6,952 bases of DNA from Rugosibacter sp. (GCA_023257495.1 JALRCC010000092.1:1-6952), one strand, 5' to 3'. Shown: positions 1 to 6,850, counted from the first letter of the stretch. Made by a program: numbers and translations. Notes: generated by a model not told the origin, from the sequence alone.

Positions 1-33
1 TACATTCTTCCAGAAGGTGTGCCACACAACCAG

Positions 34-45
34 CTATTAAAATAG
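34..45. repeat. Small perfect palindrome upstream of the cluster (CTATT-AA-AATAG)
   Basis: Arms CTATT and AATAG surround a central AA about 50 bp upstream of the TATAAT box. Its right part (39-45) can also pair with CTATTTT at 57-63, giving an AT-rich hairpin that runs into a T tract. It could be a regulator site or a weak end-of-transcript signal for an upstream gene. A palindrome this short and AT-rich can arise by chance. Confidence 0.25.
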
Positions 46-92
46 GGTACTAATAACTATTTTTTTCAGAAAATCATAGTATAAAAATAAAG

Positions 93-98
93 TATAAT
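93..98 (+). promoter_or_regulatory. Candidate sigma70 -10 box (TATAAT)
   Basis: This is an exact match to the -10 consensus in an AT-rich stretch 85 bp before the first gene. No TTGACA-like hexamer lies at a 16-19 bp spacing (the region 69-76 is A-rich), and there is no extended -10 TG. If it is used, transcription would start near position 105, inside the tandem repeats, leaving a leader of roughly 78 nt. The missing -35 suggests a weak or activator-dependent promoter, or a chance match. Confidence 0.45.
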
Positions 99-100
99 TA

Positions 101-130
101 AGGTAACGAAAGGTAACGAAAGGTAACAAG
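101..130 (+). repeat. Three tandem 10-bp repeats (AGGTAACGAA), probable regulatory element
   Basis: Units are at 101-110, 111-120 and 121-130. The first two are identical and the third differs in its last three bases (AGGTAACAAG). The heptamer AGGTAAC is intact in all three. The 10-bp period puts each copy on the same face of the helix, as expected for a protein that binds cooperatively. The array covers the transcription start predicted from the TATAAT at 93-98, so a repressor site is one reading. An element in the 5' leader RNA, or an activator site for a promoter further downstream, are alternatives. Confidence 0.6.
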
Positions 131-166
131 GCAGTGCTACACAGTTTTTTTTAGATAAATTACATC

Positions 167-174
167 AAGGAGGG
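167..174 (+). promoter_or_regulatory. Strong ribosome binding site (AAGGAGGG) for the first gene
   Basis: The AGGAGG core at 168-173 lies 9 nt before the ATG at 183, which is ideal spacing. A second in-frame ATG at 189 would be 15 nt away, so the first ATG is preferred. Confidence 0.8.
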
Positions 175-182
175 AAGATCAG

Positions 183-1802
183 ATGAAAATGTCAAAACGA
201 GGAATGGCAATTGCTCATTCCACAATTGTCATAGGTTTGGGGGCTCTGAGCGCATCGTTGTCACCTGTTGCTAATGCCTTTAGCTTCGAACTGGGTGGTG
301 ATGGTGGTATCAAGGGGGCATTTGATACCGATATTACCTATGGTTATATGCGCCGCATGCAGTCTGCCCAGCCAGATACAAAAGCGACATCATACGGTAA
401 CCGCGCGCTTTTTCCTGACCGTGGTGACGAGCTGTCGAATGCCGTCCGTTTCTCGCATACGCTGGAGTTGAAGCGGGGCGATAGCGGTTTTCTAGCGCGT
501 GGGAATTATTTTTATGATGATGCCTATGGAGATAAAATTTTGCCACCAGGAAATAACCGCAGACTTATGCGTGGGAGCGATCTTACTGATGCGGTTTTCT
601 ATACAAAGCTAGGCGATACGGTTACCCTCCGGGTAGGCAAGCAAGTTATCAACTGGGGTGAAAGCACTTTTATCCAGGGAGGGATTGCCGACATCAATAC
701 CTTCGATCTCACGAAACTTCGTACACCTGGCGCTGACTTGAAAGATGCCTACATTGGCGCCAAGGCGATTGATATGTCCTGGTCCGACAACAACTGGACT
801 GTCGAAGGGTTTACGTTGTTCAAATTCGATCCTATTCGGGTTGATGCGATGGGTAGCCCGTTTGCGGGCCTTGATGCAATTGGCGATGGCGGCGGATGGG
901 ATGCGGGGGGCAATGGTGTAGTGGGTGGTGGCTGTATTGCGCCGGACGGAGTACGTTGCGATATATTGGGCGGTGGGCTGGTTCGCGTCGGTGACCGGCG
1001 CCCCTCCGGTAATGGTCAATGGGGTATTGCCGTGCGCAAGTTCTTCCCCGAATTCTTTAATGGCGGTGAAGTGGCTGTGTACGCACAGAACCTGCATGAC
1101 CACCTGCCGATGATTTCTACCTATGGCAAGAGCGGACAATACTTTGTCGACTATCCGGCGGACATCAAGCGCTATGGCATCTCGTTCAATACCAATGTCG
1201 CGAGCCTGGCGATCGGTGGTGAATACAGTATCCGCAAGGATGCGCCGATCCAGTTGCTGGCGCCGCTTCTGAATGGTCGAGTGACAGCGGCAGTAGCTCC
1301 CGGTTCGTACCAACAGGGTTGGACTACATCCAACCGTCATCAACTGCAGTTCACTGTGCAGAAAAACTGGGGCATAGTGTATCCGCTGGGAGCGGATGCA
1401 GGCAATTCGATTATAGAAGTGGCTTTCGGGAAGTTGAGTAATCTGCCGACGACCGGTCTGTTCGAGCCCACGCTGACAAAGAGCTGGTCGGGTTTCCAGA
1501 TGAAGCATTCGCTGACCTACCAGGCGGCGCTCTTCAATCTGGTTGCGCTCACGCCTAACTTCGCCTATCGTTGGGATATGCGTGGTAAGTCGAACGAACT
1601 GGGGGGCGCTAAGGCCTTTGTTGCGGGGCGACGCGCTACAACCATTGGTCTTGATTTTGATTATATGGCGGGGCGTTACCGCGGAGGTATCGGATATACC
1701 GTCTTTAACGGCCAGCACGTTGAGAAGAATGCAGCTAATAGCTTGCTGAATGGTGGCTATGATCGTGACTTCCTTCAAGCTAACGTAAGCATATCGTTCT
1801 GA
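183..1802 (+). CDS. DUF1302-family outer-membrane beta-barrel protein
   Basis: 539 aa. A Sec signal peptide (basic N-terminus, hydrophobic stretch about 14-27, likely cleavage after Ala32 in ANA-FSF) is followed by amphipathic beta-rich sequence. The last residue is Phe539 in an alternating NVSISF strand, the usual signal for outer-membrane barrel assembly. DUF1302 hallmarks seen are RVGKQVINWGES (about 150-161), DLTKLRTPGADLK (175-187) and a YAQNLHDHLP segment (300-309) resembling the family's YHSRLP-like motif. A Gly-rich stretch around 230-265 holds the only Cys pair noticed (Cys251, Cys259), probably an extracellular or periplasmic loop. Length is normal to slightly short for the family. 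It is the first gene of the cluster and is followed after 59 nt by the DUF1329 gene, its usual partner in my recollection. The molecular role of DUF1302 is not established; a pore or receptor for a hydrophobic compound is inferred from context. Confidence 0.9.
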   Translation: MKMSKRGMAIAHSTIVIGLGALSASLSPVANAFSFELGGDGGIKGAFDTDITYGYMRRMQSAQPDTKATSYGNRALFPDRGDELSNAVRFSHTLELKRGDSGFLARGNYFYDDAYGDKILPPGNNRRLMRGSDLTDAVFYTKLGDTVTLRVGKQVINWGESTFIQGGIADINTFDLTKLRTPGADLKDAYIGAKAIDMSWSDNNWTVEGFTLFKFDPIRVDAMGSPFAGLDAIGDGGGWDAGGNGVVGGGCIAPDGVRCDILGGGLVRVGDRRPSGNGQWGIAVRKFFPEFFNGGEVAVYAQNLHDHLPMISTYGKSGQYFVDYPADIKRYGISFNTNVASLAIGGEYSIRKDAPIQLLAPLLNGRVTAAVAPGSYQQGWTTSNRHQLQFTVQKNWGIVYPLGADAGNSIIEVAFGKLSNLPTTGLFEPTLTKSWSGFQMKHSLTYQAALFNLVALTPNFAYRWDMRGKSNELGGAKAFVAGRRATTIGLDFDYMAGRYRGGIGYTVFNGQHVEKNAANSLLNGGYDRDFLQANVSISF

Positions 1803-1844
1803 TGGTCACGCCGACTTGTACAACCAATATAGAACCTGATAACA

Positions 1845-1850
1845 GAGGAG
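1845..1850 (+). promoter_or_regulatory. Ribosome binding site (GAGGAG) that sets the DUF1329 start
   Basis: GAGGAG lies 11 nt before the ATG at 1862. The same frame is open from an ATG at 1802 that overlaps the previous stop (TGATG). That longer form would put about 20 polar residues in front of an otherwise normal signal peptide, so 1862 is the better start. Confidence 0.75.
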
Positions 1851-1861
1851 CATTTACAAAA

Positions 1862-3316
1862 ATGAAAGCACACAATTCTTTGAGATTTCTGGTCGCATTC
1901 GTCGCGGCAGGGTTAGTGATCGGCGCGTCGCCGGTCAGAGCAGCCCTCACCGCCGGTGAGATGGCCCAACTCGGCGTCGAAGGGACACCGCTGACTCCGA
2001 TGGGCGCCATTCGCGCCGGCAATGCTGACGGGTCGATTCCCGCTTGGAGCTCCAAGCCGCTGTCGCCGCCGCCGGGATACAAACCAGGTGATTATCCTGA
2101 TCCGTTCGCCAACGAGAAGCCGCTATTTACCATCACGGCAAAAAACTACACGCAATATCAGGATAAGCTGACGCCGGGTCAGATTGCGATGTTCAAGCAA
2201 TACCCCGATACCTACAGGATGCATGTCTATCCGACGCACCGGACCGGAGCTTATGAGCCATGGGTGTATGAGGCAACCTTGCGGCAGGCGAAATCAGTCA
2301 AGATATGCCCTGATCAGCTGAGCAAAGGGCATGTTTGTCTGATAGATTATGTTAAGGGTGGGGGCATTCCATTCCCGATTCCAAAGAATGGTGACGAGGT
2401 GTCATGGAACCATATGCTAAGCCTCCGGGGGGTATGGTTCAATCAAATCGTCCTTGGCGCTTTGGTGGATTCTTTAGGCGGCCGCACAGATGTTATTTCT
2501 AAGTCAAATATGATTTGGCCGTGGTGGTTCAAGGAGAAAGATCTCCCGAAAGGCATTTGGCCCTCTGGGGAGATGGGGACTTTTTGTGATTCACAAGAGT
2601 TGCTGCAGCCACCACGGTCGGCAGGTCTGGTTTTTGGTGGGTGTAACACCATCGAAAACTTTGACTTTCAGGTCTATCTCTACTTGCCTGGTCAGCGCCG
2701 GGTCCGCAAAGCTCCCGAAATCGGTTTTCACGACAGTCCATCGTTTGGTTCCGATGGACAGCGCACCGTGGCAAGTCGCTGGATGGAGTACTTCGGCGGT
2801 CGTGAAGAGCGTCATAATCGCAAACTGATTGGTCGCAAGGAGTTGCTCGTTCCCTATAACAATTTCAAATTGGCGCTAAATGGCGTTGGGCCCGATCAGA
2901 TATTTGGCAAGAAACACATCAATCAGGACTTGGTTCGCTATGAGTTACACCGCGTCTGGGTTATGGACGCTGAACTCAAGCCCGGACAACGCCATTTGTA
3001 CAAGCGCCATGTCACCTATTATGACGAGGATACCTGGGAAGGTCTGGCGTTCGAGGCGTACGACAACAGCGACCGGCTCTGGCGTGTCGGCGAGCAATAC
3101 CTGATGTATTACTTCAATCCGAAGAATGTGGCGATTTATGGGGATAGTCAAGTCGATCTTCTCAATGGCCGTTATACGACTTATCCCTACTGGTATCGTC
3201 AGGCTGCCAAAATAGTCAATGGGAAAGATCCAGAAATTTCACTGGATTCGTCGACTGTGCCGTTTGACATGAACATATTCACCCCGCAAGGTTTGCGTAG
3301 CCTGGGTACACGGTAA
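1862..3316 (+). CDS. DUF1329-family periplasmic protein (probable LolA/LolB-like fold)
   Basis: 484 aa from the ATG at 1862. Residues 1-27 form a Sec signal peptide (hydrophobic 9-22, cleavage VRA-ALT). The mature protein carries family hallmarks: LTPMGAIRAGNADGSIPAW (44-62), a YPDPFANEKPLFTI segment (78-91), a KLTPGQ segment (102-107), and near the C-terminus an RHxYKRHVTYYDEDTWEG region with Asp388-Glu389-Asp390, followed by an AYDNSDRLWRVGEQ-type segment. Four Cys occur as two local pairs (149/159 and 242/261), consistent with two disulfides in the periplasm. There is no lipobox and no transmembrane segment. Length is usual for the family. From memory, domain databases relate this family to the LolA/LolB lipoprotein-carrier fold, which binds acyl chains. 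A carrier between the RND pump and the outer membrane is therefore a reasonable inference, not a demonstrated function. Confidence 0.9.
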   Translation: MKAHNSLRFLVAFVAAGLVIGASPVRAALTAGEMAQLGVEGTPLTPMGAIRAGNADGSIPAWSSKPLSPPPGYKPGDYPDPFANEKPLFTITAKNYTQYQDKLTPGQIAMFKQYPDTYRMHVYPTHRTGAYEPWVYEATLRQAKSVKICPDQLSKGHVCLIDYVKGGGIPFPIPKNGDEVSWNHMLSLRGVWFNQIVLGALVDSLGGRTDVISKSNMIWPWWFKEKDLPKGIWPSGEMGTFCDSQELLQPPRSAGLVFGGCNTIENFDFQVYLYLPGQRRVRKAPEIGFHDSPSFGSDGQRTVASRWMEYFGGREERHNRKLIGRKELLVPYNNFKLALNGVGPDQIFGKKHINQDLVRYELHRVWVMDAELKPGQRHLYKRHVTYYDEDTWEGLAFEAYDNSDRLWRVGEQYLMYYFNPKNVAIYGDSQVDLLNGRYTTYPYWYRQAAKIVNGKDPEISLDSSTVPFDMNIFTPQGLRSLGTR

Positions 3317-3336
3317 GACTCTTATCTGCACTTAGG

Positions 3337-3383
3337 AGCACAGGAGAGGCTTTGAAATACTCAGCCTTCCTGTGCTTTTTTTT
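3337..3383 (+). terminator. Intrinsic (Rho-independent) terminator inside the cluster
   Basis: The left arm 3338-3350 (GCACAGGAGAGGC) pairs with the right arm 3364-3375 (GCCTTCCTGTGC). This gives an 8-bp outer stem and a 4-bp inner stem, with one bulged G at 3346 and a 13-nt loop. Eight T residues (3376-3383) follow directly, and A3337 can pair with T3376. It begins 21 nt after the DUF1329 stop. It separates the two upstream genes from the propeller and RND genes, with only 25 nt between the T tract and the next ATG. It may act as a partial terminator that lowers downstream expression, or the downstream pair may have a promoter overlapping it. Confidence 0.88.
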
Positions 3384-3398
3384 GCTCGATTTCGAACT

Positions 3399-3402
3399 AG
3401 GA
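3399..3402 (+). promoter_or_regulatory. Ribosome binding site (AGGA) for the propeller gene
   Basis: AGGA lies 6 nt before the ATG at 3409. The only upstream in-frame alternative noted is a TTG at 3352, which sits in the terminator loop. It would add 19 residues in front of a complete signal peptide, so it is not favoured. Confidence 0.6.
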
Positions 3403-3408
3403 TTACTC

Positions 3409-4440
3409 ATGAAAAAGACGCTTTTTTTTGTTTTGGCATGGCTGGGTTGCACCCTGAGCTGCACTTTTGCTATCGCGCAGATTCAACAAGCGACGATATC
3501 GGATGCGCCTGTGTCGGCGAAGTTTGTCCCCAAGGCGACCCATGCGCGGTTTATGGCGATTGCGACGAGCCAGGAAGGTGAACTGCTTGCCGTAGGAGAG
3601 CGGGGAATCATTGTCCGCTCGATCGATAACGGCGTGACATGGAAACAAATGCCCTCTCCTGTTGATATTACCCTCGCCTCGGTAACCTTTGAAACCGGAA
3701 AACGGGTTTGGGCGGTTGGTCAGGCGGCGACCATCCTCCGTTCCGACGATGGGGGACAGTCATGGAAAATTGTGCGTTATAAACCGTCAGATCTCAGGTA
3801 TTACCTTAAGGTAGCGGTTCGCGAAGGCGTTATCTACGTGCTAGGCAGCGATGGCGAACTTTGGCTCAGCCGGGATGCCGGGGCAAACTGGGAAATGACT
3901 ACACTAGAAAACGGTGAAGCTGTTCCGCATTTGTTTTCCCTCGCATTTGTTGGGCAGGCCGGATTGATCAGTGCCGAACATGGCTCAGTTTTTATACGTG
4001 GCAAAAACGACGATCCCTGGAAGCCGCTCGCCATTGCTTATAACGGCTCATTCTTCGGCGTGACTCCTTTCGCCGATCAATTCTTGTTATTTGGCATGAG
4101 CGGCCGCGCTTTTCTGGTGAGTCGGGATGGTAAAAGTCAACGTCTGATAGATACTCGCACAACACAGTTTCTTCTCGATGCGGTGCTGATTCCCGAGAAA
4201 AACCAGGCGGTGGTGGTTGGTCGTGGTGGTGCCATTATCATCGTTGGCATGGATGGTCAGTTATTAAAGAGTTATCGACGACCGGATGAGGCTGACATCA
4301 CTGCGGTCGCAGCGCGGGGCGATGATGTTTACTTGGCCACCATGAAAGGTGGTGTCGAGCACCTCAAGGCAAGCGACTTTGTGCAGCCTACGGGTGAATT
4401 GCAACCCGCCACATTGCCACCTGCTGCCATTTCCAAGTAA
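3409..4440 (+). CDS. YCF48-like / BNR-repeat beta-propeller, secreted to the periplasm
   Basis: 343 aa from the ATG at 3409. Residues 1-23 form a Sec signal peptide (MKKTLFF start, likely cleavage AIA-QIQ). Cys14 and Cys18 lie within it but neither fits a lipobox well. The mature chain has no Cys and shows repeated propeller blades: GERGIIVRSIDNGVTW (63-78), GQAATILRSDDGGQSW (104-119) and GSDGELWLSRDAGANW (146-161). Weaker copies are at about 190-204 and 229-243 (GMSGRAFLVSRDG), and one GRGGAIII-type copy lies near the C-terminus. This matches the YCF48/HCF136-like fold. The plant and cyanobacterial members assist photosystem II assembly, but nothing here suggests photosynthesis, so only the fold should be carried over. 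The gene lies 64 nt before the RND gene and probably shares its transcript. An adaptor or assembly role for the pump is inferred from that position. Confidence 0.85.
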   Translation: MKKTLFFVLAWLGCTLSCTFAIAQIQQATISDAPVSAKFVPKATHARFMAIATSQEGELLAVGERGIIVRSIDNGVTWKQMPSPVDITLASVTFETGKRVWAVGQAATILRSDDGGQSWKIVRYKPSDLRYYLKVAVREGVIYVLGSDGELWLSRDAGANWEMTTLENGEAVPHLFSLAFVGQAGLISAEHGSVFIRGKNDDPWKPLAIAYNGSFFGVTPFADQFLLFGMSGRAFLVSRDGKSQRLIDTRTTQFLLDAVLIPEKNQAVVVGRGGAIIIVGMDGQLLKSYRRPDEADITAVAARGDDVYLATMKGGVEHLKASDFVQPTGELQPATLPPAAISK

Positions 4441-4491
4441 AAAAACCAAAGATAAAGTACCCATATCCGCCTTATACCTATCGGCGAGGAA

Positions 4492-4496
4492 AAGGA
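4492..4496 (+). promoter_or_regulatory. Ribosome binding site (AAGGA) for the RND gene
   Basis: AAGGA lies 8 nt before the ATG at 4505, within a purine-rich stretch (GAGGAAAAGGA). The 64-nt gap between the propeller and RND genes shows no terminator or clear promoter, which supports co-transcription. Confidence 0.7.
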
Positions 4497-4504
4497 ATTA
4501 AAAG

Positions 4505-6850
4505 ATGAGTGAATTGAATCAGTCGAACGGGACATTGCATCGTATTTCGGAAACCTTTGCCAGTACCTTGATTCGACACCGCGTGCTAGTTTTATTAGTG
4601 AGTGTTTTGCTCACCACATTTTTTGGTTATCGGGCTGCCCAACTCAAGTTGAGTGCTGGTTTTGATAAGAGCATCCCGCTCTCTCACCCCTACATGAAAA
4701 CCTTTACCGAATTCCGCAACATTTTCGGTGGGGCGAACCGTGTGACAATCTTCGTGCGTGATGAATCGGGCAACATGTTTAACCCGGAATGGTTTCGCAC
4801 GTTTGAAAAAGTCACAGCAGATGTACTGGTTATGCCAGGCGTTGATGCGCGCACGGTAACTTCTATTTTTACTCCCAATGTGAATTTTGTTGCTGTGAGT
4901 GAAATCGGCTTTACTGGCTCGCGTATTGTGCCAGCGACTTTTTCGCCAACACCGGAGGGCATAGAGCAGGTTAAAAGCAATCTGGCCAAATCAACTGAAA
5001 TTGGTAAAACGGTTGCCAAAGATCTTTCAGGTGCTTTGGTGGTTGCCGATCTGATTGAGCGCGACCCAACCACAGGGGAAGAGATCGACTATGGCAAATT
5101 TGCCAAACAACTGGAGTTGCTCAAAACAAAGTACGAGACACAAGGCATTAAAGTTCACATCACGGGTTTCGCCCCTTTTGTGGGTTATGTGATTGATGGT
5201 GTTGAAGGTGTAGTGAAGTTTTTTGGCATCGCTTTTGTGCTGACCTTTGTTTTGCTGCTGTTTTTCTCTGGCTCCTGGAAGCTTGCCTTGTCGTCCATGG
5301 TGGTTTCGCTGGCAGCGGTGATCTGGCAGCTGGGTGCAATTCAGATGCTGGGCTATGGCCTGGATCCGATGTCGATTCTTGTGCCTTTTCTAATTCTTTC
5401 CATCGGTGTCAGCCATGCGGTACAAATGACCAATGCCTGGCGCATGGCGGTCGTTGATGGTGAGACTCCGCAACAAGCGGCGCACACGGCGGTTTATCGT
5501 TTGTTGGTGCCTGGCGCGACGGCCATTTTGGTGGATGCTGTCGGATTTGCGGTGATCATATTGATCCCTGTCAAACTGATCGGAGAGCTGGGGGTTTCTG
5601 CCAGTATCGGTGTGGGCATCATGTTGCTGACGAACAAGATGATGTTGCCTATTTTCTTGTCCTGGACGCGCCTGAGTTCAAATGAACTCGCTCGGGCGCA
5701 GAAGACGAAACTCTCGCGCGATCATTCCATCTGGTCGTGGCTTGCCAAGGTGACGAATCGCAAGGTGGCCGCTTTCATTCTCTTGCTGGCTGTTGTGATG
5801 GGCGGCGTGGGTTACATGGCCGAGCGCCGGTTGGTTGTTGGCGATACAGACGCCGGTAGCCCCGAGTTCTGGCCCGGGCATATTTATAACCAGGATATCA
5901 ACACCATTGTGAATCTCTTCTCGGTGGGTCTTGACGAGCTGGTGGTCGTGGCGCAGTCCGATGTAACGGAGGCCTGTGTTGATTATGGCGTGATGAAAAC
6001 TATCGACGATTTTGTCTGGCAAATGCAAAATGTACCGGGGGTGAAGTCGGTCGTTTCGCTCACGGAGATTGTTCGCGAACGCAATATTGGCAACTATGAA
6101 GCTAACCCGAAGTTTCTTGGGATGCCATTCAATAGCCAGATGATTTCTGCCAATATGTATCGCATCGAAGCATCACAGGGCATGTTTTCAAATGACTGCA
6201 AGGCCATGCCTATTCGTCTTTATCTGAGTGATCATAAAGCCGATACCTTGCATCGCATTACCGCAGCAGTGGAAGCCTTTAACAAAACGCATGGTAACCC
6301 GCATGTCACTCTGCGCTTGGCGATGGGCAATGGCGGCATCATGGCGGCGACCAATGAAGAGGTAGCGCAAGCGCAACTGCGCATTAATCTCACCTTGTTT
6401 GCTGCGGTCGGCCTGTTTGTTTTCCTGACATTTTTATCCTGGCGGGCGACGGTGTGTGCGATGGTGCCGTTGATTCTTGTTGCTTACTTTGCCAACGTGG
6501 TGATGGTTGGCATGAACATCGGCTTGAAAATCTTTGTCTTGCCGGTGTTGGCGCTGGGCGTGGGCGTGGGTGTCGATTACAGTATTTACCTGATTGCCCG
6601 AATGCTTGCGCACATGAATAACCGGCTCAGTGTTAAAGAGTCTTATGCAAATGCGTTAAGAGAAGTGGGTGTGCCAGTGATCTTCACTTCGATCACCATG
6701 AGCGTGGGCGTGGCTACGTGGTTTTGGTCCAGCCTCAAGTTTCAGGCGGATATGGGCATTTTGCTGGCTTACATGTTTTTTGTGAATATGCTCGGCGCTA
6801 TTTTCTTGATGCCAGCATTGGCCACTTTTATTCTGAAACCCAAGAAATGA
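4505..6850 (+). CDS. RND-superfamily (MMPL-type) inner-membrane transporter
   Basis: 781 aa with the duplicated RND layout. TM1 is about 27-42, then a large periplasmic loop (about 45-232), TM2-TM6 (about 237-390), TM7 (about 421-438), a second periplasmic loop (to about 628), and TM8-TM12 to the C-terminus, giving 12 TM segments. In the second half TM10 contains GVGVGVDYS with Asp691-Tyr692, the usual proton-relay position. The equivalent TM4 site reads SIGVSHAVQ, with Ser303-His304 in place of Asp-Tyr. The second loop has Cys491 and Cys565, a possible disulfide. Length is normal for the bacterial single-chain MMPL-type exporters (COG1033-like), which are shorter than AcrB-type pumps. No membrane-fusion protein or TolC-like gene is present, so it is not a classical tripartite drug pump. 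Relatives such as MmpL3 and HpnN move lipids. A lipid or hydrophobic substrate is inferred, and its identity is unknown. Confidence 0.92.
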   Translation: MSELNQSNGTLHRISETFASTLIRHRVLVLLVSVLLTTFFGYRAAQLKLSAGFDKSIPLSHPYMKTFTEFRNIFGGANRVTIFVRDESGNMFNPEWFRTFEKVTADVLVMPGVDARTVTSIFTPNVNFVAVSEIGFTGSRIVPATFSPTPEGIEQVKSNLAKSTEIGKTVAKDLSGALVVADLIERDPTTGEEIDYGKFAKQLELLKTKYETQGIKVHITGFAPFVGYVIDGVEGVVKFFGIAFVLTFVLLLFFSGSWKLALSSMVVSLAAVIWQLGAIQMLGYGLDPMSILVPFLILSIGVSHAVQMTNAWRMAVVDGETPQQAAHTAVYRLLVPGATAILVDAVGFAVIILIPVKLIGELGVSASIGVGIMLLTNKMMLPIFLSWTRLSSNELARAQKTKLSRDHSIWSWLAKVTNRKVAAFILLLAVVMGGVGYMAERRLVVGDTDAGSPEFWPGHIYNQDINTIVNLFSVGLDELVVVAQSDVTEACVDYGVMKTIDDFVWQMQNVPGVKSVVSLTEIVRERNIGNYEANPKFLGMPFNSQMISANMYRIEASQGMFSNDCKAMPIRLYLSDHKADTLHRITAAVEAFNKTHGNPHVTLRLAMGNGGIMAATNEEVAQAQLRINLTLFAAVGLFVFLTFLSWRATVCAMVPLILVAYFANVVMVGMNIGLKIFVLPVLALGVGVGVDYSIYLIARMLAHMNNRLSVKESYANALREVGVPVIFTSITMSVGVATWFWSSLKFQADMGILLAYMFFVNMLGAIFLMPALATFILKPKK

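Noticed and set aside
131..152. Possible terminator before the T tract at 145-152
   Set aside because: Only a 3-bp GTG/CAC pairing precedes the T run, too weak for a terminator stem.
609..1778. A 389-codon open frame on the minus strand opposite the DUF1302 gene
   Set aside because: It lies wholly antisense to a gene with clear family motifs, a signal peptide and an ideal ribosome binding site. Its translation shows no recognisable domain or signal.
1802..1861. N-terminal extension of the DUF1329 protein from the ATG at 1802
   Set aside because: It would bury a normal signal peptide behind 20 polar residues, and the good ribosome binding site serves the ATG at 1862.
3352..3408. TTG start for the propeller protein at 3352
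   Set aside because: The codon lies in the terminator loop, the AGGAG before it is within the stem and too close, and a complete signal peptide begins at the ATG at 3409.
3802..3813. Perfect 12-bp palindrome TACCTTAAGGTA inside the propeller gene
   Set aside because: A 12-bp palindrome is expected once or twice by chance in a window of this size, and the site is mid-gene.
3409..4440. Photosystem II assembly factor as a functional name for the propeller
   Set aside because: The similarity is to the YCF48 fold only. No photosynthesis gene is nearby, and its neighbours are envelope proteins.
4505..6850. AcrB-type drug efflux pump
   Set aside because: At 781 aa it is too short, and no membrane-fusion protein or TolC-like gene accompanies it.
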